From positions 1 through 64,000 of the forward strand of contig NZ_JODY01000005.1 in the NCBI RefSeq assembly GCF_000718015.1: DNA of 64,000 nt, read 5' to 3'. The notes beneath the pieces are model-generated. The model was not told where the DNA came from. It saw nothing but the letters and a program-made list of their open reading frames with translations, and did not search any database. This stretch comes from Streptomyces catenulae. GTDB taxonomy: Bacteria; Actinomycetota; Actinomycetes; Streptomycetales; Streptomycetaceae. Every line of letters starts with the position of its first letter. Positions within the stretch are counted from its first letter, which is position 1. Position numbers and translations under genes: made by a program. This document shows positions 7,588-15,691 of the stretch, piece by piece.

Positions 7588-8580
7588 ATGGGGGAGTGGC
7601 TGGTCGATGCCGAGGTGTTGGCGCGGAGCCGGTTCGTGCTCTCGCCGCTGATCGAGACGGTCGCCACACTGCGGCTGCTGACCGCGTCCCCGGCCCCCGC
7701 CCGGCGCGACGGGCGCCCGTCGCCCGCGGCGGCGTTCCGCGCGCGGCTGACCGCCGATCCGTTCGTCCGCGCCTGGGCGGCGGCCGGGGTAGGGGTGCGC
7801 TGGACGCCCGACTTCCTCTCCCGGCCGCCGCGCCACGCCACCCCCACCTTCGCCGGGGAACTGGCCCGGGTCCGCGCCACCCCCGCACCCGAGGCCCGCG
7901 CCGATCTCGCCACGGCCTGCGGCGGACGGCTGCCCCGCGCGCTGGACGTCCCGGACCCGGCGGGCCGCGCCGCCGATCTGCTCGACCGGGTGTGGCAGGG
8001 CGTCGTCCGCCCCGACTGGCCGCGCCGCAGCCGGGTGCTGGAGGCCGATGTCGTCGGGCGGGTGCACCGGCTGAGCCGCCACGGCTGGGCCGCCGCCGTC
8101 GCCGACCTCGGCCCGCGCACCCGCTGGCTCGGCAACGGCCGCCTCCGCGTCAACGGCGCCGACCGCCCCGCCCGCGACCTCACCGGCGCCGACCTCCTCT
8201 TCGTCCCCGTCGGCGGGCCGAACGGCTGGGTCGCGTGGGAGCTGCCCGACCGCTACGCGATGATCTACCCGGCGTCCGGCACCGCCCTCACGGACGGACC
8301 GGGCCCCGCCGCGCCGCCATCCGCCCCGGACCCGCTCGCCCGCCTCCTCGGCAGCAACCGCGCCGCCCTCCTCACCCTCCTCGACGCGCCCAGGAGCACC
8401 AGCCACCTCGCCGCCCTGACCGGGCTGGGGCTGGGCTCCGTCGGCGGCCATCTGAAGGTCCTGCTCGACGCCGGGCTGGTGACCCGCCGCCGGGCCGGGG
8501 CCTCGGTCCTCTACCGCCGTACCCCGGCCGCCGAGGCGCTGCTGGGCGCCGGGGGCACGCCGCGCACGGCCGACGGCTGA
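7588..8580 (+). CDS. ArsR-like winged-helix regulator with N-terminal sensor domain
   Basis: 330 residues. The last 75 residues are a winged helix: LLGSNRAALLTLLDAPRS, then HLAALTGLGLGSVGGHLKVLLDAGLVTRRRAGASVLYRRT, matching the ArsR/SmtB DNA-binding fold. No metal-binding Cys/His cluster is visible. The N-terminal 250 residues are an alpha/beta domain of the kind that precedes winged helices in streptomycete regulators and probably binds an effector. It is divergent from the S9 peptidase over 171 bases and could control it. The ATG follows GGGAAGAGG. Confidence 0.8.
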   Translation: MGEWLVDAEVLARSRFVLSPLIETVATLRLLTASPAPARRDGRPSPAAAFRARLTADPFVRAWAAAGVGVRWTPDFLSRPPRHATPTFAGELARVRATPAPEARADLATACGGRLPRALDVPDPAGRAADLLDRVWQGVVRPDWPRRSRVLEADVVGRVHRLSRHGWAAAVADLGPRTRWLGNGRLRVNGADRPARDLTGADLLFVPVGGPNGWVAWELPDRYAMIYPASGTALTDGPGPAAPPSAPDPLARLLGSNRAALLTLLDAPRSTSHLAALTGLGLGSVGGHLKVLLDAGLVTRRRAGASVLYRRTPAAEALLGAGGTPRTADG

Positions 8581-8640
8581 CCGCCCCCGCGGCCCGCGCC
8601 GCGTCCTTCCGTACGCCTCGCCCGATCGGTCCGCACGGAC

Positions 8641-8676
8641 GCGACAGCCCCCACCGCCGCTCCTAGTGTCGGCCGT
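8641..8676 (+). promoter_or_regulatory. leaderless promoter of a two-gene mini-operon
   Basis: GCGACA (8641-8646), a 17-base spacer and TAGTGT (8664-8669) are followed by 7 bases and then GTG at 8677. The spacing puts the start codon at the expected transcription start, so translation would begin on a leaderless mRNA. Confidence 0.5.
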
Positions 8677-8772
8677 GTGACCGCGCCGACCAGCACCGGA
8701 GCCCAGGCCCCGCCGAACCGCCCGTCCCGGGCCGCCCGGCCGGGGCCCCGTACCCGCGGGGCGCGGCCGTGA
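8677..8772 (+). CDS. small basic Pro-rich protein, 31 residues, leaderless
   Basis: Begins at a GTG placed at the predicted start of transcription and ends in TGA overlapping the GTG of the next gene by four bases. The peptide is rich in Pro, Ala and Arg (for example RPSRAARPGPRTRGARP) with no recognised domain. The promoter position and coupled stop support real translation, but it could serve mainly to drive translation of the AccE-like gene. Confidence 0.4.
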   Translation: MTAPTSTGAQAPPNRPSRAARPGPRTRGARP

Positions 8773-8990
8773 CCGCCCCGCCGGACACACCGCGCGACAT
8801 CGGCCTGCGCATCGAGGGCGGGGTGGCCGAACCGGAGGAGCTGGCGGCGATCACCGTCCTCCTCTACGCCCGCCTCGCCGTCGCCGTCACCGCCGACGGC
8901 ACCGACTGGGTGGTGCCCCCGGACGACTCCGAGTTCCACCGGCACCCGCCGCGCTCCGCCTGCTGGTCCGGCTGCTGGTGCTGCGGCTGA
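8769..8990 (+). CDS. acyl-CoA carboxylase epsilon-subunit-like small protein
   Basis: 73 residues. The core IGLRIEGGVAEPEELAAITVLLYARLA matches the start of the AccE/PccE family (RxxRGxxxPEELAAL then an Ala-rich helix), which stabilises actinobacterial acyl-CoA carboxylase complexes. The C-terminus is unusual, ending in ACWSGCWCCG with four Cys where family members usually have a WxxP-type tail. No carboxylase beta subunit is adjacent. The start GTG is coupled to the stop of the preceding small ORF. Function as a carboxylase subunit is therefore an inference from the core motif. Confidence 0.5.
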   Translation: MTAPPDTPRDIGLRIEGGVAEPEELAAITVLLYARLAVAVTADGTDWVVPPDDSEFHRHPPRSACWSGCWCCG

Positions 8991-9152
8991 CCCGCCGCCC
9001 CGGAAGAAACGCCGCATCCGCTGACGAACCCGCCGCGCCCGGCATCCCGTTCGCCCGGCACCCGGTGCATTCCGGCCGGTGACCGGCAGAATCCCCACCG
9101 GGCCCCGTGAGCGCGGCGCCGTACAGCCGGAAGCGGAGCGGGAGGCCGGAGC

Positions 9153-10784
9153 GTGGCGGAGCATCAGGTGACGGGCGGGGGGCCGGGGACACCGGCGGCG
9201 GTGGCGCAGGAGCGGCGGCTCCGCAAGGACCTGGGGTTCTGGGCCCTGACCGCGATCGGCTTCTCCAACATCGTCGGCTCCGGCTGGCTCTTCGCCGCCC
9301 TCTACGCCGCGCAGACCGCGGGACCGGCCTCCCTGCTCTCCTGGCTCGGCGCCGGGCTGCTCTGCGCGCTGGTCGCCCTCGTCATGATCGAACTGGGCGC
9401 CTCCCGGCCCGAGGGCGGCGGCACCGTCCGCTGGCCGCTGCACTCCGGCGGCCCGCTCGTCGGCACCCTCGTCGGCTGGTCGGTGCTGCTCTCCGTCGGC
9501 GGCACCGCGGCCGAGATCAGCGCCATCATGCAGTACGCCGCGCACTATCTGCCCGACCTCTACAACGGCCGGACGCTCTCCGCCTCCGGCGTCGCGCTCG
9601 CCGCCGGGCTCAGCGTGGTGCTGACCGCCCTGAACTGGTTCGCGGTGCGGATGTTCGCCCGGCTCAACAACCTCATCTCGATCTTCAAGATCGTGGTGCC
9701 GGTGCTCACCGTGGCCGCCCTCATCGCCTCCGGCTGGCACTCCGGCCGCCTCACCGACCACGGCGGCTTCGCCCCGTACGGCTACGCCGCCTGCCTGACC
9801 GCCCTCGCCGGGGGCGGCATCGTCTACTCCGTCAACGGCTTCCAGGCGCCGCTGGACTTCTCCGGCGAGACCCGCAACCCGCGCCGCACCCTGCCCGCCG
9901 CCGTCCTCGCCGGGATCGGGCTGGCGGTGCTGATGTACCTCGCGCTCCAGGTGGCGTTCCTCTTCACCGTCCCCGAGTCGCTGCTCGGCGGCGGCTGGCA
10001 CGGCGTCTCCTTCGAATCGCCCTTCGGTCAGCTCGCCCTCATCCTCAATCTGCACTGGCTCTCCAGCCTGCTCTACGCCGACGCCGTCCTCTCACCCGGC
10101 GGCTCCGCGTACGTCGGCGTCGCCCTCGACGCCCGCCACACCTACGCCCTCGCCAAGAACGGCACCCTTCCGCGCTACTTCATGAAGGTCGACGCCCGCT
10201 CCGGTGTGCCCCGCCGGGCCCTGGTCGTCAACCTCGCCGTGATCGTCCTCTTCCTCCTGCCGATCGGCGGCTGGCAGCAGATCGTCAGCGTGATGGGCGA
10301 CATGTACCTGTTGATCTACGCGGCGTCGGCGGTGGCCGCCGCCGTCTTCCGCGCCGACCCCGCCACCACCACCGCCGGGTGGATCCCGGGGCTGCGCTGG
10401 CTGACACCGCTGAGCTTCGTGGTGGCGAGCGAGTTCGTGTACTGGTCGGGCTGGGCGGTGCTGCGGCTGGCGCTGCCGATGGTCCTCGGCGGGCTGCTGC
10501 TCTTCCTCCTCATGCGGCGCCCCGGCACCACCCCCGCCCCGGGCGAGCCGCCCCGCCGCCCGCTCGCCGCCGAACTGCGCACCGGCGCCTGGCTGGTGTG
10601 CTACCTCGCCGCGCTGACCGTCCTCTCGCAGCTCGGCTCCTTCGGCGGCACCGGCTTGCTGCCCGCCCCGTACGACTCCCTCACCGTCGCCGCGCTGGCC
10701 CTGGCGCTGTTCTTCTGGGCGGTACGGTCCGGAACCCGGTACCTGAAGGTGGTCCCGGCCCCGGCTCCGGTGGCGGCGGAGTGA
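9153..10784 (+). CDS. APC-superfamily amino acid permease
   Basis: 543 residues with about 12-14 hydrophobic segments. The first helix has the APC signature GFSNIVGSGWLF, with the unwound Gly-rich segment that binds the amino acid. The helix 6 region is GGGIVYSVNGFQAPLDFSGETRNPRRTLP, typical of the amino acid-polyamine-organocation family. The internal loop NGTLPRYFMKVDARSGVPRRAL is also characteristic. It is a plasma-membrane transporter, probably proton-coupled; substrate cannot be read from sequence. GTG start preceded by a GGAGCG-like site. A hairpin follows the stop. Confidence 0.9.
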   Translation: MAEHQVTGGGPGTPAAVAQERRLRKDLGFWALTAIGFSNIVGSGWLFAALYAAQTAGPASLLSWLGAGLLCALVALVMIELGASRPEGGGTVRWPLHSGGPLVGTLVGWSVLLSVGGTAAEISAIMQYAAHYLPDLYNGRTLSASGVALAAGLSVVLTALNWFAVRMFARLNNLISIFKIVVPVLTVAALIASGWHSGRLTDHGGFAPYGYAACLTALAGGGIVYSVNGFQAPLDFSGETRNPRRTLPAAVLAGIGLAVLMYLALQVAFLFTVPESLLGGGWHGVSFESPFGQLALILNLHWLSSLLYADAVLSPGGSAYVGVALDARHTYALAKNGTLPRYFMKVDARSGVPRRALVVNLAVIVLFLLPIGGWQQIVSVMGDMYLLIYAASAVAAAVFRADPATTTAGWIPGLRWLTPLSFVVASEFVYWSGWAVLRLALPMVLGGLLLFLLMRRPGTTPAPGEPPRRPLAAELRTGAWLVCYLAALTVLSQLGSFGGTGLLPAPYDSLTVAALALALFFWAVRSGTRYLKVVPAPAPVAAE

Positions 10785-10789
10785 GGGCC

Positions 10790-10808
10790 GGGCCCGGGGG
10801 CCGGGCCC
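10790..10808 (+). terminator. terminator after the APC permease
   Basis: GGGCCCGG (10790-10797) pairs with CCGGGCCC (10801-10808) with a 3-base loop, five bases after the permease stop. Confidence 0.65.
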
Positions 10809-10959
10809 ACCCCGCTCACCGGGCGGCGTCGCCCGCACCGGCCTATCCTGGCGGAAGCCTGTGCGTCGGCCCGTCCGGTCGGCGACGGCACCAGGAGGCG
10901 GCCACCACACGCCGCGCGCGCCTCCCGCGGCGGACACCAACCGCACCACGGAGGCGTCC

Positions 10960-11796
10960 ATGTTCCGGCGGCGTCCCGCGCGGGAGTTGAGCGCCGACGA
11001 TCTGCTGACGACGCTCGGCCGGCTCACCGCCCAGGCCCGGGCCGGCGCCGAACTCCAACGCGCCCGCGTCGAACTGGCCGAGGCGCTCCAGCGGGAGATG
11101 CTCCCCGCCGCCCTGCCCGGCGTCCCCGGCGTCCGGGCCGCCGCCGCGTACGCCCCGGCCCGTAACGGCCTCGACATCGGCGGCGACTGGTACGACGGGT
11201 TCCCGCTGCCCGGCGGGCGGCTGGCGTTCTGCATCGGGGACGTCCAGGGCCACGATGTCGAGGCGGCGGCGTTCATGGGGCAGATCCGGATGGGGCTGCG
11301 TGCCGTGGCGGGCGGCGGCGCCGACCCGGGCGTGGTCCTCGCCCGCGCCAACGAACTGCTGCTCTCCGTGGACAGCCCGCTCTTCGCCACCTGCACCTTC
11401 CTCACCTTCGACCCGGTCGCCTGGGAGGTGGTCGCCGCCCGCGCCGGGCATCCGCCGGGCGTGTGGGCCACCGCCGACGGCCGGTGCGGTATCGCCGAGG
11501 AGAACGGCGGCGCGCCGCTGGGCGTGCTGCCCGGCGAGACGTACCCGGTCACGTACTGGCGGCTCGCCCCGCGCGGCGCGTTCGCGCTGCTGACCGACGG
11601 CGTGGTCGAGGGGCCGTCGTTCCCGATCGAGGCGGGGCTGGCGGAGGCGGCGAAGCGGGTGCGGGACCGCGCCCCGACCGGCGACCCGGCGGATGTCGCC
11701 GCGGCGGTGATGGACGTCGCGGAGTTCACCGGCCACACCGACGACGCCGCGGTCGTCGTCCTCTGCTACGACCGGGCGGACCGCGACAACGGGTGA
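10960..11796 (+). CDS. PP2C/SpoIIE-family serine phosphatase (RsbU-like)
   Basis: 278 residues. An N-terminal helical region (about 1-45, ELSADDLLTTLGRL then AELQRARVELAEALQREMLP) leads into the SpoIIE-type PP2C domain. Metal-binding aspartates are in DIGGDWYDGF and IGDVQGHDVEAA, and the last in TDDAAVVVL. Such enzymes dephosphorylate anti-anti-sigma factors or related partners. No PAS/GAF sensor is attached, so an input partner is expected; the MASE1 protein 65 bases downstream on the same strand is a candidate. The ATG follows CGGAGG. Confidence 0.88.
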   Translation: MFRRRPARELSADDLLTTLGRLTAQARAGAELQRARVELAEALQREMLPAALPGVPGVRAAAAYAPARNGLDIGGDWYDGFPLPGGRLAFCIGDVQGHDVEAAAFMGQIRMGLRAVAGGGADPGVVLARANELLLSVDSPLFATCTFLTFDPVAWEVVAARAGHPPGVWATADGRCGIAEENGGAPLGVLPGETYPVTYWRLAPRGAFALLTDGVVEGPSFPIEAGLAEAAKRVRDRAPTGDPADVAAAVMDVAEFTGHTDDAAVVVLCYDRADRDNG

Positions 11797-11860
11797 ACGC
11801 GGTGCCGCCGTCCGTGGTGGTGGCCGCGCGGGTCCCGGGCCGTTGCCCGATGCTGGGGGG

Positions 11861-12865
11861 ATGCGCACCGGGAAAGTGCCCCCTCTCGCTGCCGACGCCC
11901 TGAAGATCCTCGCCCTGGCCGTCGCCTACTTCGCGGGCGCCCGGATCGGTCTGCTGGAGCAGGTGGTGATCGACGGGACGGTGGTCACACCGATGTGGCC
12001 GCCCACCGGCATCGCGCTGAGCTGCCTGCTCGTCTTCGGGCTGCGCACCTGGCCGGGCATCCTGCTCGGCACCTTCTTCGTCATCGCGGGCATCGGCCCG
12101 GTGGACGCCGGGATCCTCGGCAACCTCGCGGGCAACACCCTCGCCCCGGTCTGCGCCGCGCTGCTGCTGCGCCGGGCCGGGTTCCGTACCGAGCTGGACC
12201 GGCTGCGCGACGGGGTGGCGCTGGTGGTGCTCGGCGCGCTGGCCGGGATGCTGGTCAGCGCGACGTTCGGGGCCGGGAACCAGGTGCTGATCGGCCATCT
12301 CCCGGCCGCGCAGTTCTGGCCCGCGTGGGCCGCCTGGTGGGCGGGGGACGCGATGGGCGTCCTGATCGTCACCCCGCTGCTGCTGGTGGCCTGGCACGCC
12401 CGCCTGCCGCGGGCGATCCGCCCGGCGCGCGCCGTGGAGGCGGCGGCGCTGCTGCTCGCCGCCGTCGGCGTCGCGCTGCTGTGCACCCGCAGCTCGCTGT
12501 CGCTGCTGTTCCTGGTCTTCCCGCTGATCGTGTGGGCGGCGGTACGGTTCCAGCTGGTCGGTGCCGCGCCCGTCGCGCTGATCGTCTCCGTGCTGGCCAT
12601 CGCGGCGGCCAACGACCGGGCGGGCCCGTTCGCCGGGCACAGCTTTCTGCTGGTGATGGTCAACCTTCAGGCCCTGAACGGCGCGGCGGCGCTCACCGCG
12701 CTGCTGCTCGCCGCGCTCGTCGCCGAGCAGAACGCCGTCCGGGAGAAGATCGAGGACGCCTGCCGGGAACTGGCCGAGGTCGTCGACCGCCTCGCCCCCG
12801 GCGAGGCCGCCCACCGCTGGCCACCGGGCGCCACGGCGCCCCGCAGACGGAAGCGGGAGCGGTGA
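11861..12865 (+). CDS. MASE1-domain integral membrane sensor without output domain
   Basis: 334 residues, almost all membrane. Eight or more hydrophobic segments start with ALKILALAVAYFAGARIGLL, and the MASE1 hallmark region MWPPTGIALSCLLVFGLRTWPGILLG is present. MASE1 domains normally precede kinases, GGDEF or phosphatase outputs, but here only a short coiled coil (EQNAVREKIEDACRELAEVVDRL) and a basic tail follow. The preceding cytosolic PP2C phosphatase may provide the output in trans. Start chosen at the ATG after GGGGGG. Confidence 0.8.
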   Translation: MRTGKVPPLAADALKILALAVAYFAGARIGLLEQVVIDGTVVTPMWPPTGIALSCLLVFGLRTWPGILLGTFFVIAGIGPVDAGILGNLAGNTLAPVCAALLLRRAGFRTELDRLRDGVALVVLGALAGMLVSATFGAGNQVLIGHLPAAQFWPAWAAWWAGDAMGVLIVTPLLLVAWHARLPRAIRPARAVEAAALLLAAVGVALLCTRSSLSLLFLVFPLIVWAAVRFQLVGAAPVALIVSVLAIAAANDRAGPFAGHSFLLVMVNLQALNGAAALTALLLAALVAEQNAVREKIEDACRELAEVVDRLAPGEAAHRWPPGATAPRRRKRER

Positions 12866-13145
12866 CCGCCCGGGTCGGCCACCCTGCCCGGGGGACGCGT
12901 TCCCGGCCGGAAGCTCCGCGCCCGTCGGCGGCGGGCGCACCGCCGGATACCGGACCCCCGACCGCGGCCCGCCGAGCGCCGCGTCACGGGCGGTGCCGGC
13001 GGTAGCGGGCGGCCCCGTATTCCGACACCCGCCGGAATCATGCCGCGACGATCAGTGATCTGCCTCACACGGGGTTCGACGGGTAGATGTCCTTGTCATT
13101 TGCCCGGCGCGTAGTCAACGGCCGCCCAGCAAACGGTAGTTGAAA

Positions 13146-13174
13146 GGCCACCCCAGGTCGGCGGGGTGGTGGCC
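13146..13174 (+). terminator. isolated intrinsic terminator-like hairpin
   Basis: GGCCACCCC (13146-13154) pairs with GGGGTGG-t-GGCC (13163-13174), one bulge, 8-base loop, followed by the pyrimidine run GTCCTTCCT. It ends no known gene directly; see the findings for the small-RNA possibility. Confidence 0.5.
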
Positions 13175-13326
13175 GTCCTTCCTGGTACGGCGGGGGAGCG
13201 GGCGCCGGGCGGCGCGGAGGAGACCGCTCCGCGTCACCGGATGATCGCTTTCCGTATTTCCTTCCGCACCGCGTTGCACGTTTGCCCACCCGCTTCGGAA
13301 ATCTTGCGGAGAGGACAGCGAAACCT

Positions 13327-13356
13327 CCGGCGCCCGCCCACCACGGCGGGCGCCGG
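13327..13356 (+). promoter_or_regulatory. perfect 12-bp hairpin in leader of the sigma operon
   Basis: CCGGCGCCCGCC (13327-13338) pairs perfectly with GGCGGGCGCCGG (13345-13356), 6-base loop, ending 5 bases before GAAGGAGG, the ribosome site of the first gene. Placement suggests transcription attenuation or control of ribosome access, rather than termination of an upstream gene. Confidence 0.5.
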
Positions 13357-13376
13357 GCCGGAAGGAGGACACAGAC

Positions 13377-13580
13377 GTGACTCTCAACGATGCGCTCGCC
13401 CCGCTGGTGCTGCTCACCACGGTGCGTGTCTTCGCCCCGGACCTGCGCCACCTGACGCGGCGTCTGCTGCGGGCGGGCGTCCGGGTGGGCGCGGCGGCAC
13501 TGGTCGAGGAACGCCCGCCCGCCCCCGCCTGGCAGGCCGGGCACGTATCTGCCGCCCAGGACGAGGAGGTCTCCCCGTGA
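13377..13580 (+). CDS. small protein, first gene of sigma-factor operon
   Basis: 67 residues from a GTG after GAAGGAGGACAC. Helical and basic in the middle (LLTTVRVFAPDLRHLTRRLLRAGVRVG) with a short acidic end (AQDEEVSP). No domain recognised and no Cys or His cluster. Its stop overlaps the sigma-factor start by four bases (GTGA), so it is made together with that protein and could be a regulator or anti-sigma-like partner; that is inference only. Confidence 0.65.
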   Translation: MTLNDALAPLVLLTTVRVFAPDLRHLTRRLLRAGVRVGAAALVEERPPAPAWQAGHVSAAQDEEVSP

Positions 13581-14146
13581 ACTCCGACCTACCGCCGGTG
13601 CAGTACACCCTGCCGACGGCCCTGGAAGCCTTCCACGACCTGTACGTCAAGGCGTACCTGAACTACGCCCACACCATGCTCGGCGACAAGGACGCGGCCC
13701 AGGCCGTGGTCCGCCGCTGCTTCTCCCACCTCGCCCTCAACTGGGCGCACGTCATCCAGGAGGAGAGCCCCGAGGCGTACGCCTGGGCGCTGCTGAAGGT
13801 CCGCGTCGACACCCATCTGCGGCTCACCGGAGCGCCCTCGCGCATGGTGGAGACCGCGGCCTTCCAGCGCGCCGCGCGCGCCACCCTCGAATCGGTCCGC
13901 TGCCAGTTCGAGGTGATGGAGACCTCCCTCGGCCTCTACACCGCCATCGCCTCCCTCCCCGAGCGGCAGTACGACGTGATCGTGCTGCTCCACGTCCTCG
14001 GCTACCCCTCGGACCGGGTCGCCGACATCATGGGCGTCACCCGCGACACCGTCCGCTCCCACCGGTGCCTCGCCCGGCGCCGGATCGCCAGAAAGCTCGG
14101 GCTGCCGCTCACCGCGGCGACCGGTGACGAGAAGGAAGAGGAGTGA
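13577..14146 (+). CDS. ECF-like sigma factor
   Basis: 189 residues. Region 2 is FHDLYVKAYLNYAHTMLGDKDAAQAVVRRCFSHL. Region 4 is LYTAIASLPERQYDVIVLLHVLGYPSDRVADIMGVTRDTVRSHRCLARRRIARKL, a good helix-turn-helix for the -35 element. Region 2 is less conserved than in canonical ECF factors (the -10-binding aromatic residues are not all evident). No membrane anti-sigma gene follows. Instead it is sandwiched and translationally coupled on both sides, to a 67-residue protein and a repeat protein. Confidence 0.82.
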   Translation: MNSDLPPVQYTLPTALEAFHDLYVKAYLNYAHTMLGDKDAAQAVVRRCFSHLALNWAHVIQEESPEAYAWALLKVRVDTHLRLTGAPSRMVETAAFQRAARATLESVRCQFEVMETSLGLYTAIASLPERQYDVIVLLHVLGYPSDRVADIMGVTRDTVRSHRCLARRRIARKLGLPLTAATGDEKEEE

Positions 14147-14817
14147 CCGTGCGGTCCTCGCGCAGCATCCACGAAGTCCTCGACGACGCCACGGTCCCCG
14201 ACGTCTTCGCCGACTTCGACCTCGCCGCCTCCAAGCGGCACATGGCGTACGACCTCGCCGCCGCCGACGCGGTGCGCCGGGACGCCGCCGCTCTGCGCCC
14301 CGCCCCCGGCCGCCGCCCGGCGCTGGTGCTGCGCACGGCCCACGACCGGGCCGGTGCAGATCTGCGCGCCCTGTGCGCGCAGGCGCTGCACCGCGGCGAC
14401 GCCGCCGAACTCCTCGCCAAACTCGCCAACAGCCGCCGTATCGACCCCGACGGCGCCCTCCACTTCGGCAGCCTCCTGCACCTCGCCGGATGCACCGAAG
14501 GCGCCCAGTTCTGGTGGCAGTTCGCCGCCGGGGCGGGCAGCGCCGCGGCCGCGCACTGCCTGCACCTGCTCCATCTCGGCCGCGGCGAACTCCGCGACGC
14601 CGAGCACTGGGCGGACCAGGCGGCCGCACTCGCGGGTGGCCCGACCGTCCTCAGCCGTACGGACCCCGCACCGCCCCCCGGCGCCAGACAGCCCCGCGCC
14701 GCGCTGCGCGCCGTGATCGGTCTGCTCACCGTCGACGAGGACGACGAGTTCGGCCGCGTACCGCACCCCGACCCCTGCCTCGCCGACCGGCTCGGAGAAC
14801 TGGCCGACGCGCTCTGA
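14143..14817 (+). CDS. Sel1/TPR-like helical repeat protein coupled to sigma factor
   Basis: 224 residues. The middle consists of paired helices (RALCAQALHRGDAAELLAKLAN, HFGSLLHLAGCTEGAQFWWQFAAGAGSAAAAHCLHLLHLGRGELRDAEHWADQAAAL), the pattern of Sel1/TPR-like scaffolds. No signal peptide. The GTG overlaps the sigma-factor stop; a second GTG six bases on is equally possible after GAAGAGGAG. It may bind the sigma factor or an input ligand. In Streptomyces such operons are common but mostly uncharacterised. Confidence 0.7.
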   Translation: MTVRSSRSIHEVLDDATVPDVFADFDLAASKRHMAYDLAAADAVRRDAAALRPAPGRRPALVLRTAHDRAGADLRALCAQALHRGDAAELLAKLANSRRIDPDGALHFGSLLHLAGCTEGAQFWWQFAAGAGSAAAAHCLHLLHLGRGELRDAEHWADQAAALAGGPTVLSRTDPAPPPGARQPRAALRAVIGLLTVDEDDEFGRVPHPDPCLADRLGELADAL

Positions 14818-14900
14818 GCCGATCGGCGACCCGGCCGCACCCGCTCCCACCAGGGGAAATTCCCTGGCAGGCGGGGTGCGGCCGGTGCCATGCTGGAGGG

Positions 14901-15635
14901 GTGAACGGACCCGAGATCTCCCTCAGCTTCGCGCCCGCGCTCCACCTCTTCCTCCCGGCGGGACGCTCCGGCGACCACACCCGCGCGGTCACCGACGGCG
15001 CCGCCTCGCTCGGCCATGTCGTCGAATCGCTGGGGGTGCCGCTCACCGAGGTGGGGGAGTTGCAGGTGGACGGCGAGCCGGTCGCCCCGGCGCATGTGCC
15101 GCACGCCGGGGAGAGCGTCACGGTGGGTGCCGTCGCCCGCCCGCAGACCGTCCCCGGCGCCCCGCTCCGCTTCCTGCTCGACGTCCACCTCGGCACCCTG
15201 GCCCGCCGGATGCGGCTGCTGGGCATCGACGCCGCGTACACCGCGAAGGACCCGGGCGACGCGGCGCTGGCGGCCCGGTCGGCGGCCGAGCGGCGGGTCC
15301 TGCTCACCCGCGACCGCGGTCTGCTCCACCGCCGCGAACTGTGGGCCGGTGCCTATGTCTACAGCGACCGCCCCGACGACCAACTCACCGACATCCTCGG
15401 CCGGTTCGTGCCCGAGGCCGCGCCCTGGACCCGCTGCACCGCCTGCAACGGCCCGCTCACCGACGCCGGGAAGGACACCGTCGTCGAACGGCTCCACCAC
15501 GGCACCCGCCGCACCTACGGCATCTTCGCCCGCTGCACGGAGTGCGACCGCGTCTACTGGCGCGGCGCCCACCACGCCCGCCTCCAGGCCCTCGTCGAGC
15601 GGGCACAGGGCACCCTCGCGGCCGCCCGGAGCTGA
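14901..15635 (+). CDS. Mut7-C RNase domain protein with N-terminal ubiquitin-like domain
   Basis: 244 residues. Residues 1-85 form a beta-grasp ubiquitin-like fold (ISLSFAPALHLFLP, then VVESLGVPLTEVGELQVDGEPV, HAGESVTVGAV). Residues 90-170 are the PIN-like Mut7-C RNase, with FLLDVHLGTLARRMRLLGIDAAYT and LLTRDRGLLHRR giving its acidic site. Residues about 180-235 are a zinc ribbon with CTAC and CTEC pairs. From the family, a single-strand RNA-processing or decay nuclease is expected. The GTG follows TGGAGGG. It stands alone in transcription. Confidence 0.9.
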   Translation: MNGPEISLSFAPALHLFLPAGRSGDHTRAVTDGAASLGHVVESLGVPLTEVGELQVDGEPVAPAHVPHAGESVTVGAVARPQTVPGAPLRFLLDVHLGTLARRMRLLGIDAAYTAKDPGDAALAARSAAERRVLLTRDRGLLHRRELWAGAYVYSDRPDDQLTDILGRFVPEAAPWTRCTACNGPLTDAGKDTVVERLHHGTRRTYGIFARCTECDRVYWRGAHHARLQALVERAQGTLAAARS

Positions 15636-15691
15636 GCCGGACGGCCACGGTCGGCGGGGCGTCTCCCCGGTCCGGGAGGCGTCCCCGGCGG

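Larger units (their letters stand above)
12866..13376. other. 511-bp intergenic region with two hairpins
   Basis: No protein gene is supported here. It contains a strong terminator-like hairpin at 13146-13174 whose source transcript is unclear, since the MASE1 gene ends 280 bases earlier. It also holds the promoter region of the sigma-factor operon and a second perfect hairpin just before its ribosome site. Confidence 0.6.

Noticed and set aside
5347..8790. Single long minus-strand protein covering the peptidase and the region before it
   Set aside because: The frame upstream of 7416 lies antisense to the winged-helix regulator and has no coding character or ribosome site; the peptidase starts at 7416.
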